A stretch of DNA of 64,000 nt. Source: GWE2-42-39 sp942493345 (GTDB lineage Bacteria > Bacteroidota > Bacteroidia > Bacteroidales > Prolixibacteraceae). How positions within the stretch are numbered: the stretch's first letter is position 1; every line of letters begins with the position of its first letter. The position numbers and the translations under genes are program-made. This document shows, in pieces, positions 30,101 to 38,754 of this stretch. Under the pieces are notes generated by a model. It searched no databases. It was not told the origin of the DNA and was given only the letters and a program-made list of their open reading frames with translations. The stretch is taken from contig OW818695.1 in the NCBI GenBank assembly GCA_942493345.1, positions 868,001 through 932,000 on the forward strand, written 5' to 3'.

Positions 30101-30531
30101 CAAAAGATACCCTGACATTTTCCGACTACGACGATTGGAGCAAACGCGCTGAAAGCGCTGTTAAATATTATTCCGGAACAGCCACCTACACACAACAAAT
30201 TAATATCGGCCAACTCAAAAAGATAGATGATGTTTGGCTGGAATTTGACCGTGTGGCCAACCTTGCCGAAGTGTATGTAAATGGTATTAATTGTGGCGTT
30301 GCCTGGACTGCCCCTTACCGGGTAAATATTAGCAAAGCATTAAAGTCGGGCAATAATTTACTTCAAATAGAAGTAACAAACACTTGGGCAAACCGGTTAA
30401 TTGGCGATGAAGAACTACCTAAAAACGAACGGCTAACCTGGACAAACAAGTCGCCTGTTTTAATGAAAAACAGGCCATTGCTTCCGGCCGGAATATTAGG
30501 AAAAGTCAAACTCATTAAAATCAGTCAATAG
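27124..30531 (+). CDS. GH106-family alpha-L-rhamnosidase
   Basis: A 1135-residue exported enzyme with an N-terminal signal (ends DVQGQ, about residue 26). Conserved blocks: PWVYWYWMRSAVTSEGI, DGWALAGGPWITPELSM, PAGNWTIIRIGHTSTGYE, GLECDKFSP. Conserved acids are E457 (DSWE), E557 (GEFW) and E589 (EAFT). A beta-sandwich insert (about 215-330) has discoidin-like features (KYFRFVFDPEG). The C-terminal GH2-type domain has KYYSGTATY, EFDRVANLAEVYVNG and NRLIGDEELP. Its position inside the GDPD/GlpT/phosphoesterase block, 51 bp after GlpT and 41 bp before the second GDPD, suggests that it acts on the phosphorylated part of the glycan. Confidence 0.87.
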   Translation: MNKLSITYLLINLFAGLYLGKDVQGQENFKKITDLKQIFTSPPDDAKPWVYWYWMRSAVTSEGIAADLKAMQEQGIGGAYLMTIEETPNPPFIIPTAAPLTPEWWQLVRFTMAEANRLGVKLAMTPCDGWALAGGPWITPELSMQKVVWTKTNTKGNKIFDETLKQPETYKGYYKDIAVYAYPSLEGTDLSTQTIVPKVTSSIQNEAIQLLVTPGNKKDFSSTENCWIQMEFPKPFTCRSITIKTNRSNYQSERLIVEISDNGKEFKSLGRLQAPRHGWQDKGMNVTHSIQPVSAKYFRFVFDPEGSEPGSEDLDFAKFKPELKFCGIELSAEPKIHQYEGKTGEVWRISKRTTSTQLPDELCVPKNKLINISDKLSADGRLVWDVPAGNWTIIRIGHTSTGYENAHAGSATGLECDKFSPAVAKIQFDGWFGEALRLGGLDATSQAVKIFHVDSWECVSQNWSSAFASEFKNRRGYDLIDYLPVMAGVPVESADISEKVLSDVRQTITELTTDNFFGELQKLAHEKGCTFSAESVAPTMTGEGMLHFKNVDIPMGEFWYRSPTHDKPNDILDAVSGGHIYGKNIIQSEAFTELRLMWDEHPAMLKTLTDRSFATGINRFVLHVNAHNPWIDRKPGMTLDGIGLFFQRDQTWWKPGKAWIDYIQRSQALLQQGKPVADIAVFTGEEIPARAILPDRLVTSLPGIFGAERVKQEKERLANKNIPMREITEGFPSTANLADPENWVDPLKGYAYDSFNRDALLRLATVRNGRIELPGGASYGLLVIPGASQMIPDAGIMSPEVIEKLVELAKAGATIMINENPRQSTGMQDDARVKKGLMQLLSNPDFKIIRGPYQDNNFDKLNIKRDVILTDVNGNYAPDIAWIHRTGNDFEIYFISNQQDTKRTINISLRETGCSPELWDALTAETHLASNWKVKNGRTELPLDLEANGSMFIVMRKSAGETAEKMPKIGKSKIIKELTNTWKVKFNPDFGGPKDTLTFSDYDDWSKRAESAVKYYSGTATYTQQINIGQLKKIDDVWLEFDRVANLAEVYVNGINCGVAWTAPYRVNISKALKSGNNLLQIEVTNTWANRLIGDEELPKNERLTWTNKSPVLMKNRPLLPAGILGKVKLIKISQ

Positions 30532-30572
30532 ATTTTTATTAAATCGAAAAAACCAATTTTTAAAAACAGGTT

Positions 30573-31436
30573 ATGAAAAAATCTTTAATATACATCTCTC
30601 TTATTGCAGCTTTATCCACCGCTTGCAATGTTCAACGTGAATTTGACAAGCAAGCCCATCGGGGAGGTGCAGGCCTTATGCCTGAAAATACAATTCTCTC
30701 TGCAAAAAATGCACTCAATTATGGTGCGACTATCGAAATGGACTTGTACATGAGCAAAGACAGCCAATTGGTTGTAACTCACGATCCTCATATTGTCTCT
30801 TTGTATGCACTTTATCCGGATGGAAGACCGGTTCCTGAAGAAGAGGCAAAAAAGCTGGTGTTATCTCAAATGAACTATGATGAAATAAAAGCATTCGAAA
30901 TTGGATTGAAACCACATCCGACCTATCCACAGCAAAAGAAAGTTTCGGCCTACATTCCTTTATTCTCGGCTCTTATCGATTCGGCAGAAACACATGCCAG
31001 GGTGAACCATCTTAAACGTCCGAAATATAATATTCAGGCTGGTCCGGCTTACACAATAACGGATGAATTTCGTGCAGATTTTGTAAAAAAGATGATGAAT
31101 ATTATTGTGGGAAAGAAGATAAACAAGCGTTCAATGTTTCAAACGTTTGACACGGGAATGCTTGAAACCATGCACCGCGATTATCCAGGGAAGATTGAAA
31201 TATCGTTCCTGGTTGGTGTCTCAGGAAAAGATCTGGAAAAGAGTCTCAAAAGATTAACATTTAAACCTGATATCTATAGTCCTTACTTCACGATCGTAAC
31301 CAAGGAAATGGTTGATCAATGCCACCAATTGGGAATAAAAATTGTACCATGGACTGTAAATTTAAAAGAAGATATTGAGAAATTAAAAGCGATGGGTGTA
31401 GATGGAATTATCTCTGATTACCCTGATTTATTATAA
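30573..31436 (+). CDS. Glycerophosphodiester phosphodiesterase family lipoprotein
   Basis: A 287-residue lipoprotein with C18 in LSTAC. GDPD motifs: H29-R30 in QAHRGGAGLMPENT, TIEMDLYMSKDSQLV and THDPHI; the C-terminal part has IVPWTVN and MGVDGIISDYPDLL, typical of the family's last TIM-barrel strands. It differs clearly from the GDPD at 24794 (lipidated, longer insert with KPHPTYPQQK), so the two are not a recent duplicate pair and may act on different diesters. It is membrane-anchored, likely in the periplasm or on the surface. Confidence 0.9.
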   Translation: MKKSLIYISLIAALSTACNVQREFDKQAHRGGAGLMPENTILSAKNALNYGATIEMDLYMSKDSQLVVTHDPHIVSLYALYPDGRPVPEEEAKKLVLSQMNYDEIKAFEIGLKPHPTYPQQKKVSAYIPLFSALIDSAETHARVNHLKRPKYNIQAGPAYTITDEFRADFVKKMMNIIVGKKINKRSMFQTFDTGMLETMHRDYPGKIEISFLVGVSGKDLEKSLKRLTFKPDIYSPYFTIVTKEMVDQCHQLGIKIVPWTVNLKEDIEKLKAMGVDGIISDYPDLL

Positions 31437-31633
31437 ATATATCAGGATGAAAATATTTCTTTAGTTAATACAATGCAAATAATATCATTATGTAGTAAAT
31501 GATTTTATCTCTCTTTTAAACCTAACTTTTAATTCTAACACGTATGAAAAAAACGAATGTTCTCATTGCTGGCAGTTTAAGATTATTGCAGGAAAAATGT
31601 CGAAAACGTAATGATCGAAACTTCAGGATTGAA

Positions 31634-33445
31634 ATGAAATGTACTTTACCATTAATTGCAGTTTTTATACTGCTATGCGGATGTGCAAAAATGGAAGCGG
31701 ATCAACTATCTGCCAATGAAGATGTAGCAACTGACAAGATGCTCAAATCTGCCTCAAGTAGTGAGTTCAATATTGCTGTTTTACCCGATACGCATTATAC
31801 CGGAGAGGAGTACGGGAGTAATATGAATATGTTTTATGATCAGATAGAATGGATAAGGTATCATGCTATTTCCGATAAGATTGTATATGTAGTACATGAA
31901 GGGGATCTTTCATGTGTTGGCGACGATTCACCACAACAGTGGATCAACGGAAAGACAGCCATGTACGGACTCGAGACCCCATTAACAGGTTACCCCCAGG
32001 GGATACCTTACGGAGTAGCCGTGGGTAATCATGACGAGAAGCCAAACGGAGATCCAAATGGTACAACGACTCAATACAATACGTATTTTGGATCTTCTCA
32101 TTTCTCAGGTAAATCATATTATGGCGGCCATTATGGTTCAAATAATGACAACCATTATGATTTCTTCTCCGCCAATGGCATAAACTTCATTGTAATCTAT
32201 ATGGAATTTGATGCAAATGCCAATACAAATGTTTTAACCTGGGCATACAATCTTTTGGGCCAATATTCCACAAAGAAGGCAATTATTGTTACCCATTTTG
32301 TAATGGGAAATAATGGAACGGCGGGCACCAATGATGGAACTCCTGGAAGTCTTAGCGCCCAAGGGCTGGCAATATACAACCAGATCAAAAGCAAACCAAA
32401 CGTAGTTATGATGCTTGGAGGACATGTAATGGGCAATGGCGAAGGGTTCAGGCAGGATGTATATAACGGTCATACCATAAAAACATTTCTTTGTGATTAC
32501 CAAGCCAGGACCAATTTGGGGAATGGTATATTCAGGCTCATGAAATTCAATACGGCTACCGATAAAATTAGTATAACAACATTTTCCCCTTATTTAAATC
32601 CCGATTACTACGAAAATGATGGAGACAGTAAATTCACCGTCCCACTATTTCTGGAACAAACGGCAACCCGGAATAATGATTTCGACGACGATGGGAAAAC
32701 AAATTATACTTTATTCAGCAATGGAAACTGGTACAGCGATGGACTCGCGACTGTTGCATGGGGAATAACTGGGGATATAGCAATTCCCGGAGATTACGAC
32801 GGAAATGGCAAAATTGATTATACCATTTTCCGACCTGGCGCAATTCCGAAATGGTATATAAAAGGGCAATCAACAGTAGATTGGGGGCTAAGTGGCGATA
32901 TTCCTGTTCCTGCAGATTATGATGGTGATGGAACAACTGATGTTGCAGTTTTCCGTCCCAGCAACAAAAATTGGTATGTACGAAATATTCAAACAACCTG
33001 GTGGGGAATAACTGGTGATATACCCGTGCCTGCAGATTACACTGGCGACGGCAAAGCTGACTTAGCAATTTTCCGTCCCAGCGATAGTCATTGGCATGTT
33101 AAAGACTCGAGTACGGGAACTTTAATAGAAACAACATGGGGCCAGACAGGCGATGTACCTGTCCCGGCAGATTACGATGGCGATGGAATTGCCGAATATG
33201 CGATATTCCGCCCCGGGGCAACCGCACAATGGTATATAAAGGATAAAGGAACTATCGACTGGGGAATTATAGGAGATATACCTGTCCCCGGTGATTATGA
33301 TGGCGATGGAAGAACTGAAGTTGCAATTTACCGTCCCAGTCAAAATATGTTTTATGCGAATACTGTTGGCAGTGCAACTGTTGGAGTTTCGGGATGTATA
33401 CCCACTGCCTTGCCGTATGCTGTAAGAAGTGTTTATTTTCCTTAA
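31634..33445 (+). CDS. Calcineurin-like phosphoesterase lipoprotein with FG-GAP-like propeller
   Basis: A 603-residue lipoprotein. I prefer the ATG at 31634, which gives a signal ending LLCGC; an in-frame ATG at 31544 adds 30 polar residues. The N-terminal ~330 residues carry metallophosphoesterase motifs: PDTHY, HEGDLS, GNHDE, VTHFVMG and GGHVMG. The last replaces the usual GHxH, so one metal-site histidine seems absent. The C-terminal ~260 residues hold six DxDxDG repeats (e.g. IPVPADYDGDG, then AVFRPS) and the closing tail LPYAVRSVYFP, the same cassette as in the lipoprotein at 22824. A propeller fold closed by that last strand is likely. The predicted role is surface hydrolysis of a phosphoester. 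A terminator follows. Confidence 0.82.
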   Translation: MKCTLPLIAVFILLCGCAKMEADQLSANEDVATDKMLKSASSSEFNIAVLPDTHYTGEEYGSNMNMFYDQIEWIRYHAISDKIVYVVHEGDLSCVGDDSPQQWINGKTAMYGLETPLTGYPQGIPYGVAVGNHDEKPNGDPNGTTTQYNTYFGSSHFSGKSYYGGHYGSNNDNHYDFFSANGINFIVIYMEFDANANTNVLTWAYNLLGQYSTKKAIIVTHFVMGNNGTAGTNDGTPGSLSAQGLAIYNQIKSKPNVVMMLGGHVMGNGEGFRQDVYNGHTIKTFLCDYQARTNLGNGIFRLMKFNTATDKISITTFSPYLNPDYYENDGDSKFTVPLFLEQTATRNNDFDDDGKTNYTLFSNGNWYSDGLATVAWGITGDIAIPGDYDGNGKIDYTIFRPGAIPKWYIKGQSTVDWGLSGDIPVPADYDGDGTTDVAVFRPSNKNWYVRNIQTTWWGITGDIPVPADYTGDGKADLAIFRPSDSHWHVKDSSTGTLIETTWGQTGDVPVPADYDGDGIAEYAIFRPGATAQWYIKDKGTIDWGIIGDIPVPGDYDGDGRTEVAIYRPSQNMFYANTVGSATVGVSGCIPTALPYAVRSVYFP

Positions 33446-33462
33446 CTGATATTTATACACAC

Positions 33463-33505
33463 AAGCAATCACAGGTTTTTAACTTGTGGTTGCTTCTTTC
33501 TATTT
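33463..33505 (+). terminator. Rho-independent terminator after phosphoesterase/FG-GAP gene
   Basis: A 15-bp stem, aagcaatcacaggtt (33463-33477) and aacttgtggttgctt (33481-33495), with two wobble pairs and a ttt loop, followed by the T-rich ctttctattt. It ends the transcript that contains both GDPD genes and the GlpT-like gene. Confidence 0.85.
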
Positions 33506-33533
33506 AATTTTTAAAGAATAACTTATTGGAGAA

Positions 33534-35096
33534 ATGAAAAGTATACTATTTGGATTGTGTTGCATTGTATTTTTAATAAATGGATATAGCCAAAATACTG
33601 TGACCGGCATCGTGTTTGAAGATAAAAATGGCAATGAAAAAAAAGACCATACAGAGAAAGGGATTGCGAATGTTGCTGTTTCAAATGGCCGGGATATTGT
33701 ATTAACGGATAATAACGGTCATTATAGCATGACTGTTGATACAAGCACCTTCCTCTTTGTAATTAAGCCGGCAGATTACAAATTTCCATTAGACGATAAT
33801 AATAATCACAAGTTTTATCGCACCAACAAGGCTGAGATAAAGAATGGGCAGAGCCAGAATGCAAAAAAGAATAAGCTGTCGAAATCGGTTGATTTTGCAT
33901 TGATCGCTTCCCCCGAAACTGAAAATTTCAAATCTATAATTTTCGGAGACCCTCAGGTCGAAACAATGGACGAGTTATCGTTCCTCGACCGTTCAATTGT
34001 TTCAGAATTAGAAGGAATAAAAAATGCGAGTTTTGGGATAAGTTTAGGCGACATAGCAAACGAAACCCCCGCAATGTATGAGCCATACCTTAAAACGATA
34101 AAAAAAATCGGAATACCATGGCATAATGTTTTTGGTAATCACGATCTGGATTTCAGGGGCAAAACAGACCTTACCGCAAAAGCAATATTTAAAGAACATT
34201 GTGGGCCAACCGATTATTCCTTTAATTACGGCAAGACCCATTTTATTATACTGGATAATATACTTTATCCGGACCCCAGAAAGGCAAACGTGTGTTGGGT
34301 CGGATTTCGTCAGGATCAGAGAGATTTTCTTGCCAATGATTTAAAATTGGTCGATAAAGACAAATTAGTTGTTGTTGCCTTTCATGTTACGGTAAGAGAC
34401 TTTCGCGAAAGTGATAAACAATTTCTTTTTGACTTATTAAAAGATTTTCCAAATGCTTTGTTGTTATCGGCACATACCCACATACAAGAACAAATTTTTC
34501 ATGATAAATCAGATGGTTGGATGCAGGAGAAACCATTGTATGAATATAATGTTGGAACAACCAACGGAAGCTGGTACTCCGGTTTTTTAGACGAACGTGG
34601 CATTCCTGCCGCTACAATGACTGATGGTACACCACGAGGATATGCCTTCCTCAACATTACGGGCAATAAATACACGATTGACTATAAAGTTGCGGGGAAG
34701 CCTCAAGAATATCAGATGGACATAACGCACCCTAAAGTTGTGATGCAGAACAGGCATACACCAACATATATCGTTGTTAATTTTTTCATGGGCAGTTCGA
34801 ATAGTAAAGTCGAATACAGAATTGATGAAGGACCTTGGAAACCGATGACAAGAACCATCATATACGATCCCAACTATGTAAACATGTTATACCAATGGAA
34901 TAGTTTGGAAGAAACAAAGCTGAACCGATGGCCTTCAGATGCATCGCTATGTAGTCATATCTGGAGAACACGCATTCCGCCCAACCTGCCTTTAGGCAAA
35001 CATGTTATTGAAGTGAAAGCAACTGATATTTTCGGACGAAACTTTATCCAAAAAAGTGAGTACAGGATAGACAAACCTTTAAAATACTATCGGTAA
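33534..35096 (+). CDS. Calcineurin-like phosphoesterase with MetallophosN and MetallophosC domains
   Basis: A 520-residue exported protein with a Sec signal ending NGYSQ (about residue 20). Residues about 22-110 form a carboxypeptidase-regulatory-like N domain (TGIVFEDKNGNEKKD, ADYKFP). The phosphoesterase core has FGDPQV, SLGDIAN, VFGNHDLDF, FHVTVRD and SAHTHIQEQ, a complete metal-site set in the order usual for this Bacteroidota family. The C domain starts near residue 340 (EYNVGTTNGSWYSG, TDGTPRGYAFL). It probably cleaves a phosphomono- or diester in the periplasm. A terminator separates it from the upstream block, so it may have its own promoter or be read with the GH106 gene 68 bp downstream. 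Confidence 0.9.
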   Translation: MKSILFGLCCIVFLINGYSQNTVTGIVFEDKNGNEKKDHTEKGIANVAVSNGRDIVLTDNNGHYSMTVDTSTFLFVIKPADYKFPLDDNNNHKFYRTNKAEIKNGQSQNAKKNKLSKSVDFALIASPETENFKSIIFGDPQVETMDELSFLDRSIVSELEGIKNASFGISLGDIANETPAMYEPYLKTIKKIGIPWHNVFGNHDLDFRGKTDLTAKAIFKEHCGPTDYSFNYGKTHFIILDNILYPDPRKANVCWVGFRQDQRDFLANDLKLVDKDKLVVVAFHVTVRDFRESDKQFLFDLLKDFPNALLLSAHTHIQEQIFHDKSDGWMQEKPLYEYNVGTTNGSWYSGFLDERGIPAATMTDGTPRGYAFLNITGNKYTIDYKVAGKPQEYQMDITHPKVVMQNRHTPTYIVVNFFMGSSNSKVEYRIDEGPWKPMTRTIIYDPNYVNMLYQWNSLEETKLNRWPSDASLCSHIWRTRIPPNLPLGKHVIEVKATDIFGRNFIQKSEYRIDKPLKYYR

Positions 35097-35164
35097 CAGC
35101 GAACTGAAATTGCAATAAATTATCTACCAATTAACACGAAATAACCCATAAATCTATATTCGAA

Positions 35165-38100
35165 ATGAAACTTAAACTGATCTTCATTCTCATTCTGTTT
35201 CTTAACCTCCAAGGTTATAGTCAACAATTTAATCAATTCTCAAATCCAGCCGATGAATACAGGCCGTGGATATTCTGGGATTGGATTAACGATATGGTTT
35301 CCAAAAAAGGTATTACGTCTGACTTGGAACAGTTTAAAAAAATCGGCATCGGGGGTACCTTGATTATGTTGGTTGGTAGCGAAACAGCCGACAGGCAAAT
35401 GTGGGGAAATCATAATATGCCCAACCCCATTGTATCTCAAACGCCGGAGTTCTTTCAAACATGGAAATTTGCGGCAGAAGAGTCGGCAAGACTGGGATTG
35501 ACAATCTCCTCTCAGTTAGGCCCGGGTTGGTGTCACAGCGGCGGACCGTGGGTTAAACCGAACCAAGCAGTACAGCATGTTACTTATACAGAATTACAAC
35601 TGGATGGAAATGATAAAAAAGTTACTTTCCTTATCGACACACAAGCTACTGGAAAGGCCAACGCGTTCCACTCGAATATGACCAATACAGATGTACCGAA
35701 CTGGATTGAAATGGTTTTAGATGAACCCGCCGAAATACAGTCTGTCCGTTTGCATCCGTTTACGAATCAAGGAATAGAAGGATTTGGTTTTCCTGTAAAA
35801 TTCAAGATTGAAGTTGCTCAAAAACCAGATTATTCGGATAGCAAACTATTCTTTTCACAGGAAACAGAGTTGCCAAATCCGGGAAAATCAACAGTTGTAT
35901 TAAACGGCAAGAAAATTACCGGCAAATACATCCGGTTGACGGCAACAGAAAACTATTCCATTGATAGAGGAACGAAACAATTTATGCTTTCGCTGGAAGA
36001 AATTGAGGTTATTTCGAATAACAAAAACATAGCTAAAAATGCAATTATCAATACTTCGGGGTCAATCGAAAAATCCGGTTATTCCGTGGTGGCAATTAAC
36101 GACGGATTTAGTTTTACCACTTTAGCGCAAAATAAAGTTGATGAATTTGTGTTAATCCGCCCCGGCTTCGAACATTTTACCAGCGACATTTCGGTTGTTG
36201 CATTTCCTGACAAAAAGGGAATACAGCCATCGGAAATTGTTGATCTGACAAAGCTAGAACAAGACGGGAAAATCGTATGGCAGGCTCCCCATGGGAAATG
36301 GATCGTTCGGCGTTACGCGATGCGGAATGCATTGGCCTATAACCGACCGGCTCCCAAAGGAGGTAAAGGATTCGAGTGCGATAAACTGGACAAAGATGCC
36401 GTAGATGCAATGTTTAGCAGTATGGTTGGCAGGTACATTAAAGAATCGCCAAAGCTCGCGGGCAAAACGATTAAAGCATTTGAAGCTGATAGTTGGGAAG
36501 TTGGCAACCCCGAATGGTCTGGAAAATTTAAAGATGAATTTATAAAACGCCGTGGCTATGACCCAACACCGTGGCTAATTACGTATAAGACCAATCAAAT
36601 TGTAGGAAACCAGGATCTGACAGATCGTTTTAAAAACGACATGTACTTGACCCAGACCGATCTTTTTGCCGATAATTTCTTTACACACCTTTCAAAAAAG
36701 GCAGACTCGTTAGGTATGGAATTTATGACTGAACCTTATACGGCGCCATTTGACCCTATTCGGATGGCCGGTAGGATTCAGGTGCCAATGTGCGAGTTTT
36801 GGGTAAGCACTGAAATGATGTATACAGCAAGATGGGCCAGCAGTTCTGCAAATACGTATGGACGCAAACGAGTTGCTTCCGAAGCATTTACTGGCAGATG
36901 GAACGATGGAAACTGGACGATGGATCCGTATACGTTGAAAAGAGTTGGAGACCTGGCTTTTTGCAATGGTGTAAATAAAATGGTATTGCATGGCACCGCA
37001 TTACAGCCTTGGGGCATGGATCTCAAACCCGGTACAAATATGTTTTTCTGGGGAACCATGTTTGTTCCTGGTCAAACATGGTGGGATCCGGGAAAAGCCT
37101 GGGTCAACTATATTTCCCGTTGCCAGTACATGCTTAGCCAGGGTAAAAATGTGGCCGATGTTGTTGGATTAATGCCAACATTGAACTGGTGGGGAACCGT
37201 GCCTGGCGGGTTACACAAAAAATATAACTACGACTTGCTTTCAGAAGAATTGTTCCTAAAAGACATGGATTATAAGGATGGCTACTTCCGGTTACCATCA
37301 GGAGCAAAATACCGGATATTATTTCTGGCAAAAAGCAATGGGAAGATGGCCCCTGAAATCATATCCAAACTTATCGAACTGGTAAAGAAAGGTGGCACAG
37401 TCGTTTGCGAAGGACGACCGGTACAATCGACTGGTTTATCAAACTATCCCGAAATAGATGTCAAAGTTAAATCACTGGCAGCTGAACTTTGGGGAAAAAC
37501 AGATGGCACGCAGGTCTTTGAAAACAAATTAGGTGCAGGCAAACTGGTCTGGTTGAAAGAAATATGGAGCGAAAAGTTTGATCCTGAAAGAAAATATTTC
37601 TTGGACACCCGCGCGAAAGGCAAGGAATTTTATGGAAAATCGGCAGAAACGACGACATGGTCAGCTGATTTCTTGAATATTTTAAAAGAGATTGATCTTC
37701 CGGATGTTGAAGTATTAAAAGCATCGGGGACAGCAATGGCCTGGGGTGGAAAGCCGGAAACAACCGTTGGAACCAGAGAAGGCGAAGATGCGATTGCCTG
37801 GATACACCGTCGCGATGGAGAAACTGATTCTTATTTTGTATCAAGCCAGGTAGCAACAAACAACGATGCCGAACTTTTATTCCGGGTAAAAGACAAAATT
37901 CCATATATAATGGACGCGCAAACGGGAAAAACCTATAACGTTAAGGCATGGACACAGCAAAACGACAGAATAAAAATGAGTATCCCGTTCAATCCATTTG
38001 GATCTGTATTCGTAGTATTTAAACCCAAAGACCAATTATTAGCTGCAAGCGGGTACTATAATAATCAGGAAAAAATTGCCGAAACAATACCTGTAACCGG

Positions 38101-38671
38101 AAAATGGAAGGTAAGTTTTCCAGTAAAAACTGGTGCACCGGCAAATGCGGAACTTTCGGTGGGATCGTGGACTGACAGCGACATTTTTGGGATCAAATAT
38201 TTTTCCGGTACCGCTTCATACGAAACATCCATAAATATTACAAAAAAGCAGCTTAAATCTGGTATATCACTGGATCTTGGAGAGGTTAAAAACCTTGCTG
38301 AAATAATAATTAATGATCAGTCTGTTGATACCTTGTGGTGTCCGCCATTCAGGGCAGATATCAGCAAATTTTTGATTGCAGGTACAAATAAAGTAACGAT
38401 TAAAGTTACCAACACATGGTGGAACAGAATGGTTGGCGACGAGCAATTACCGGAAGACTTAATATGGCATCCAAATCTGCAATACGCGGGCAACGATTAC
38501 CGTGGATATGAATTGAAAGAATTCCCAAGCTGGGTTTGGACCGGAGAACAACGTCCGTCGAAAGAAAGAGTAACCTTTACTCCATGGCGTTTTGTAGAAA
38601 AGAATTCACCTCTGCAACAGGCAGGACTTATTGGACCGGTTCAGTTATTAATAAAAGAAAAAAATAATTAG
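35165..38671 (+). CDS. GH106-family alpha-L-rhamnosidase, paralog of the gene at 19184
   Basis: A 1168-residue exported enzyme with a signal ending LQGYSQ (about residue 20). It follows the 19184 protein closely along its length: IFWDWINDMVSKKGITSDLE, QLGPGWCHSGGPWVKP, ECDKLDKDAVDAMF, WNDGNWTMDPYTLKRVGDL, VTNTWWNRMVGDEQLPEDL. Conserved acids are E445 (DSWE), E544 (CEFW, where most paralogs have GEFW) and E573 (SEAFT). As two close paralogs kept 16 kb apart, they may differ in linkage or neighbouring-group preference. The GH36 gene follows after 83 bp. Confidence 0.87.
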   Translation: MKLKLIFILILFLNLQGYSQQFNQFSNPADEYRPWIFWDWINDMVSKKGITSDLEQFKKIGIGGTLIMLVGSETADRQMWGNHNMPNPIVSQTPEFFQTWKFAAEESARLGLTISSQLGPGWCHSGGPWVKPNQAVQHVTYTELQLDGNDKKVTFLIDTQATGKANAFHSNMTNTDVPNWIEMVLDEPAEIQSVRLHPFTNQGIEGFGFPVKFKIEVAQKPDYSDSKLFFSQETELPNPGKSTVVLNGKKITGKYIRLTATENYSIDRGTKQFMLSLEEIEVISNNKNIAKNAIINTSGSIEKSGYSVVAINDGFSFTTLAQNKVDEFVLIRPGFEHFTSDISVVAFPDKKGIQPSEIVDLTKLEQDGKIVWQAPHGKWIVRRYAMRNALAYNRPAPKGGKGFECDKLDKDAVDAMFSSMVGRYIKESPKLAGKTIKAFEADSWEVGNPEWSGKFKDEFIKRRGYDPTPWLITYKTNQIVGNQDLTDRFKNDMYLTQTDLFADNFFTHLSKKADSLGMEFMTEPYTAPFDPIRMAGRIQVPMCEFWVSTEMMYTARWASSSANTYGRKRVASEAFTGRWNDGNWTMDPYTLKRVGDLAFCNGVNKMVLHGTALQPWGMDLKPGTNMFFWGTMFVPGQTWWDPGKAWVNYISRCQYMLSQGKNVADVVGLMPTLNWWGTVPGGLHKKYNYDLLSEELFLKDMDYKDGYFRLPSGAKYRILFLAKSNGKMAPEIISKLIELVKKGGTVVCEGRPVQSTGLSNYPEIDVKVKSLAAELWGKTDGTQVFENKLGAGKLVWLKEIWSEKFDPERKYFLDTRAKGKEFYGKSAETTTWSADFLNILKEIDLPDVEVLKASGTAMAWGGKPETTVGTREGEDAIAWIHRRDGETDSYFVSSQVATNNDAELLFRVKDKIPYIMDAQTGKTYNVKAWTQQNDRIKMSIPFNPFGSVFVVFKPKDQLLAASGYYNNQEKIAETIPVTGKWKVSFPVKTGAPANAELSVGSWTDSDIFGIKYFSGTASYETSINITKKQLKSGISLDLGEVKNLAEIIINDQSVDTLWCPPFRADISKFLIAGTNKVTIKVTNTWWNRMVGDEQLPEDLIWHPNLQYAGNDYRGYELKEFPSWVWTGEQRPSKERVTFTPWRFVEKNSPLQQAGLIGPVQLLIKEKNN

Positions 38672-38754
38672 AACATGTTGAAACGGGTATATCGGTTGAT
38701 AATACAGGAAACATTATAACGACTTATTACGCGTATCTATAAACACGAACACAA

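Noticed and set aside
32690..33370. Regularly spaced near-identical DNA blocks suggesting a CRISPR or satellite array
   Set aside because: The period is ~120-165 bp and in frame, and it translates to the calcium-loop repeats of the propeller domain; it is a protein repeat.
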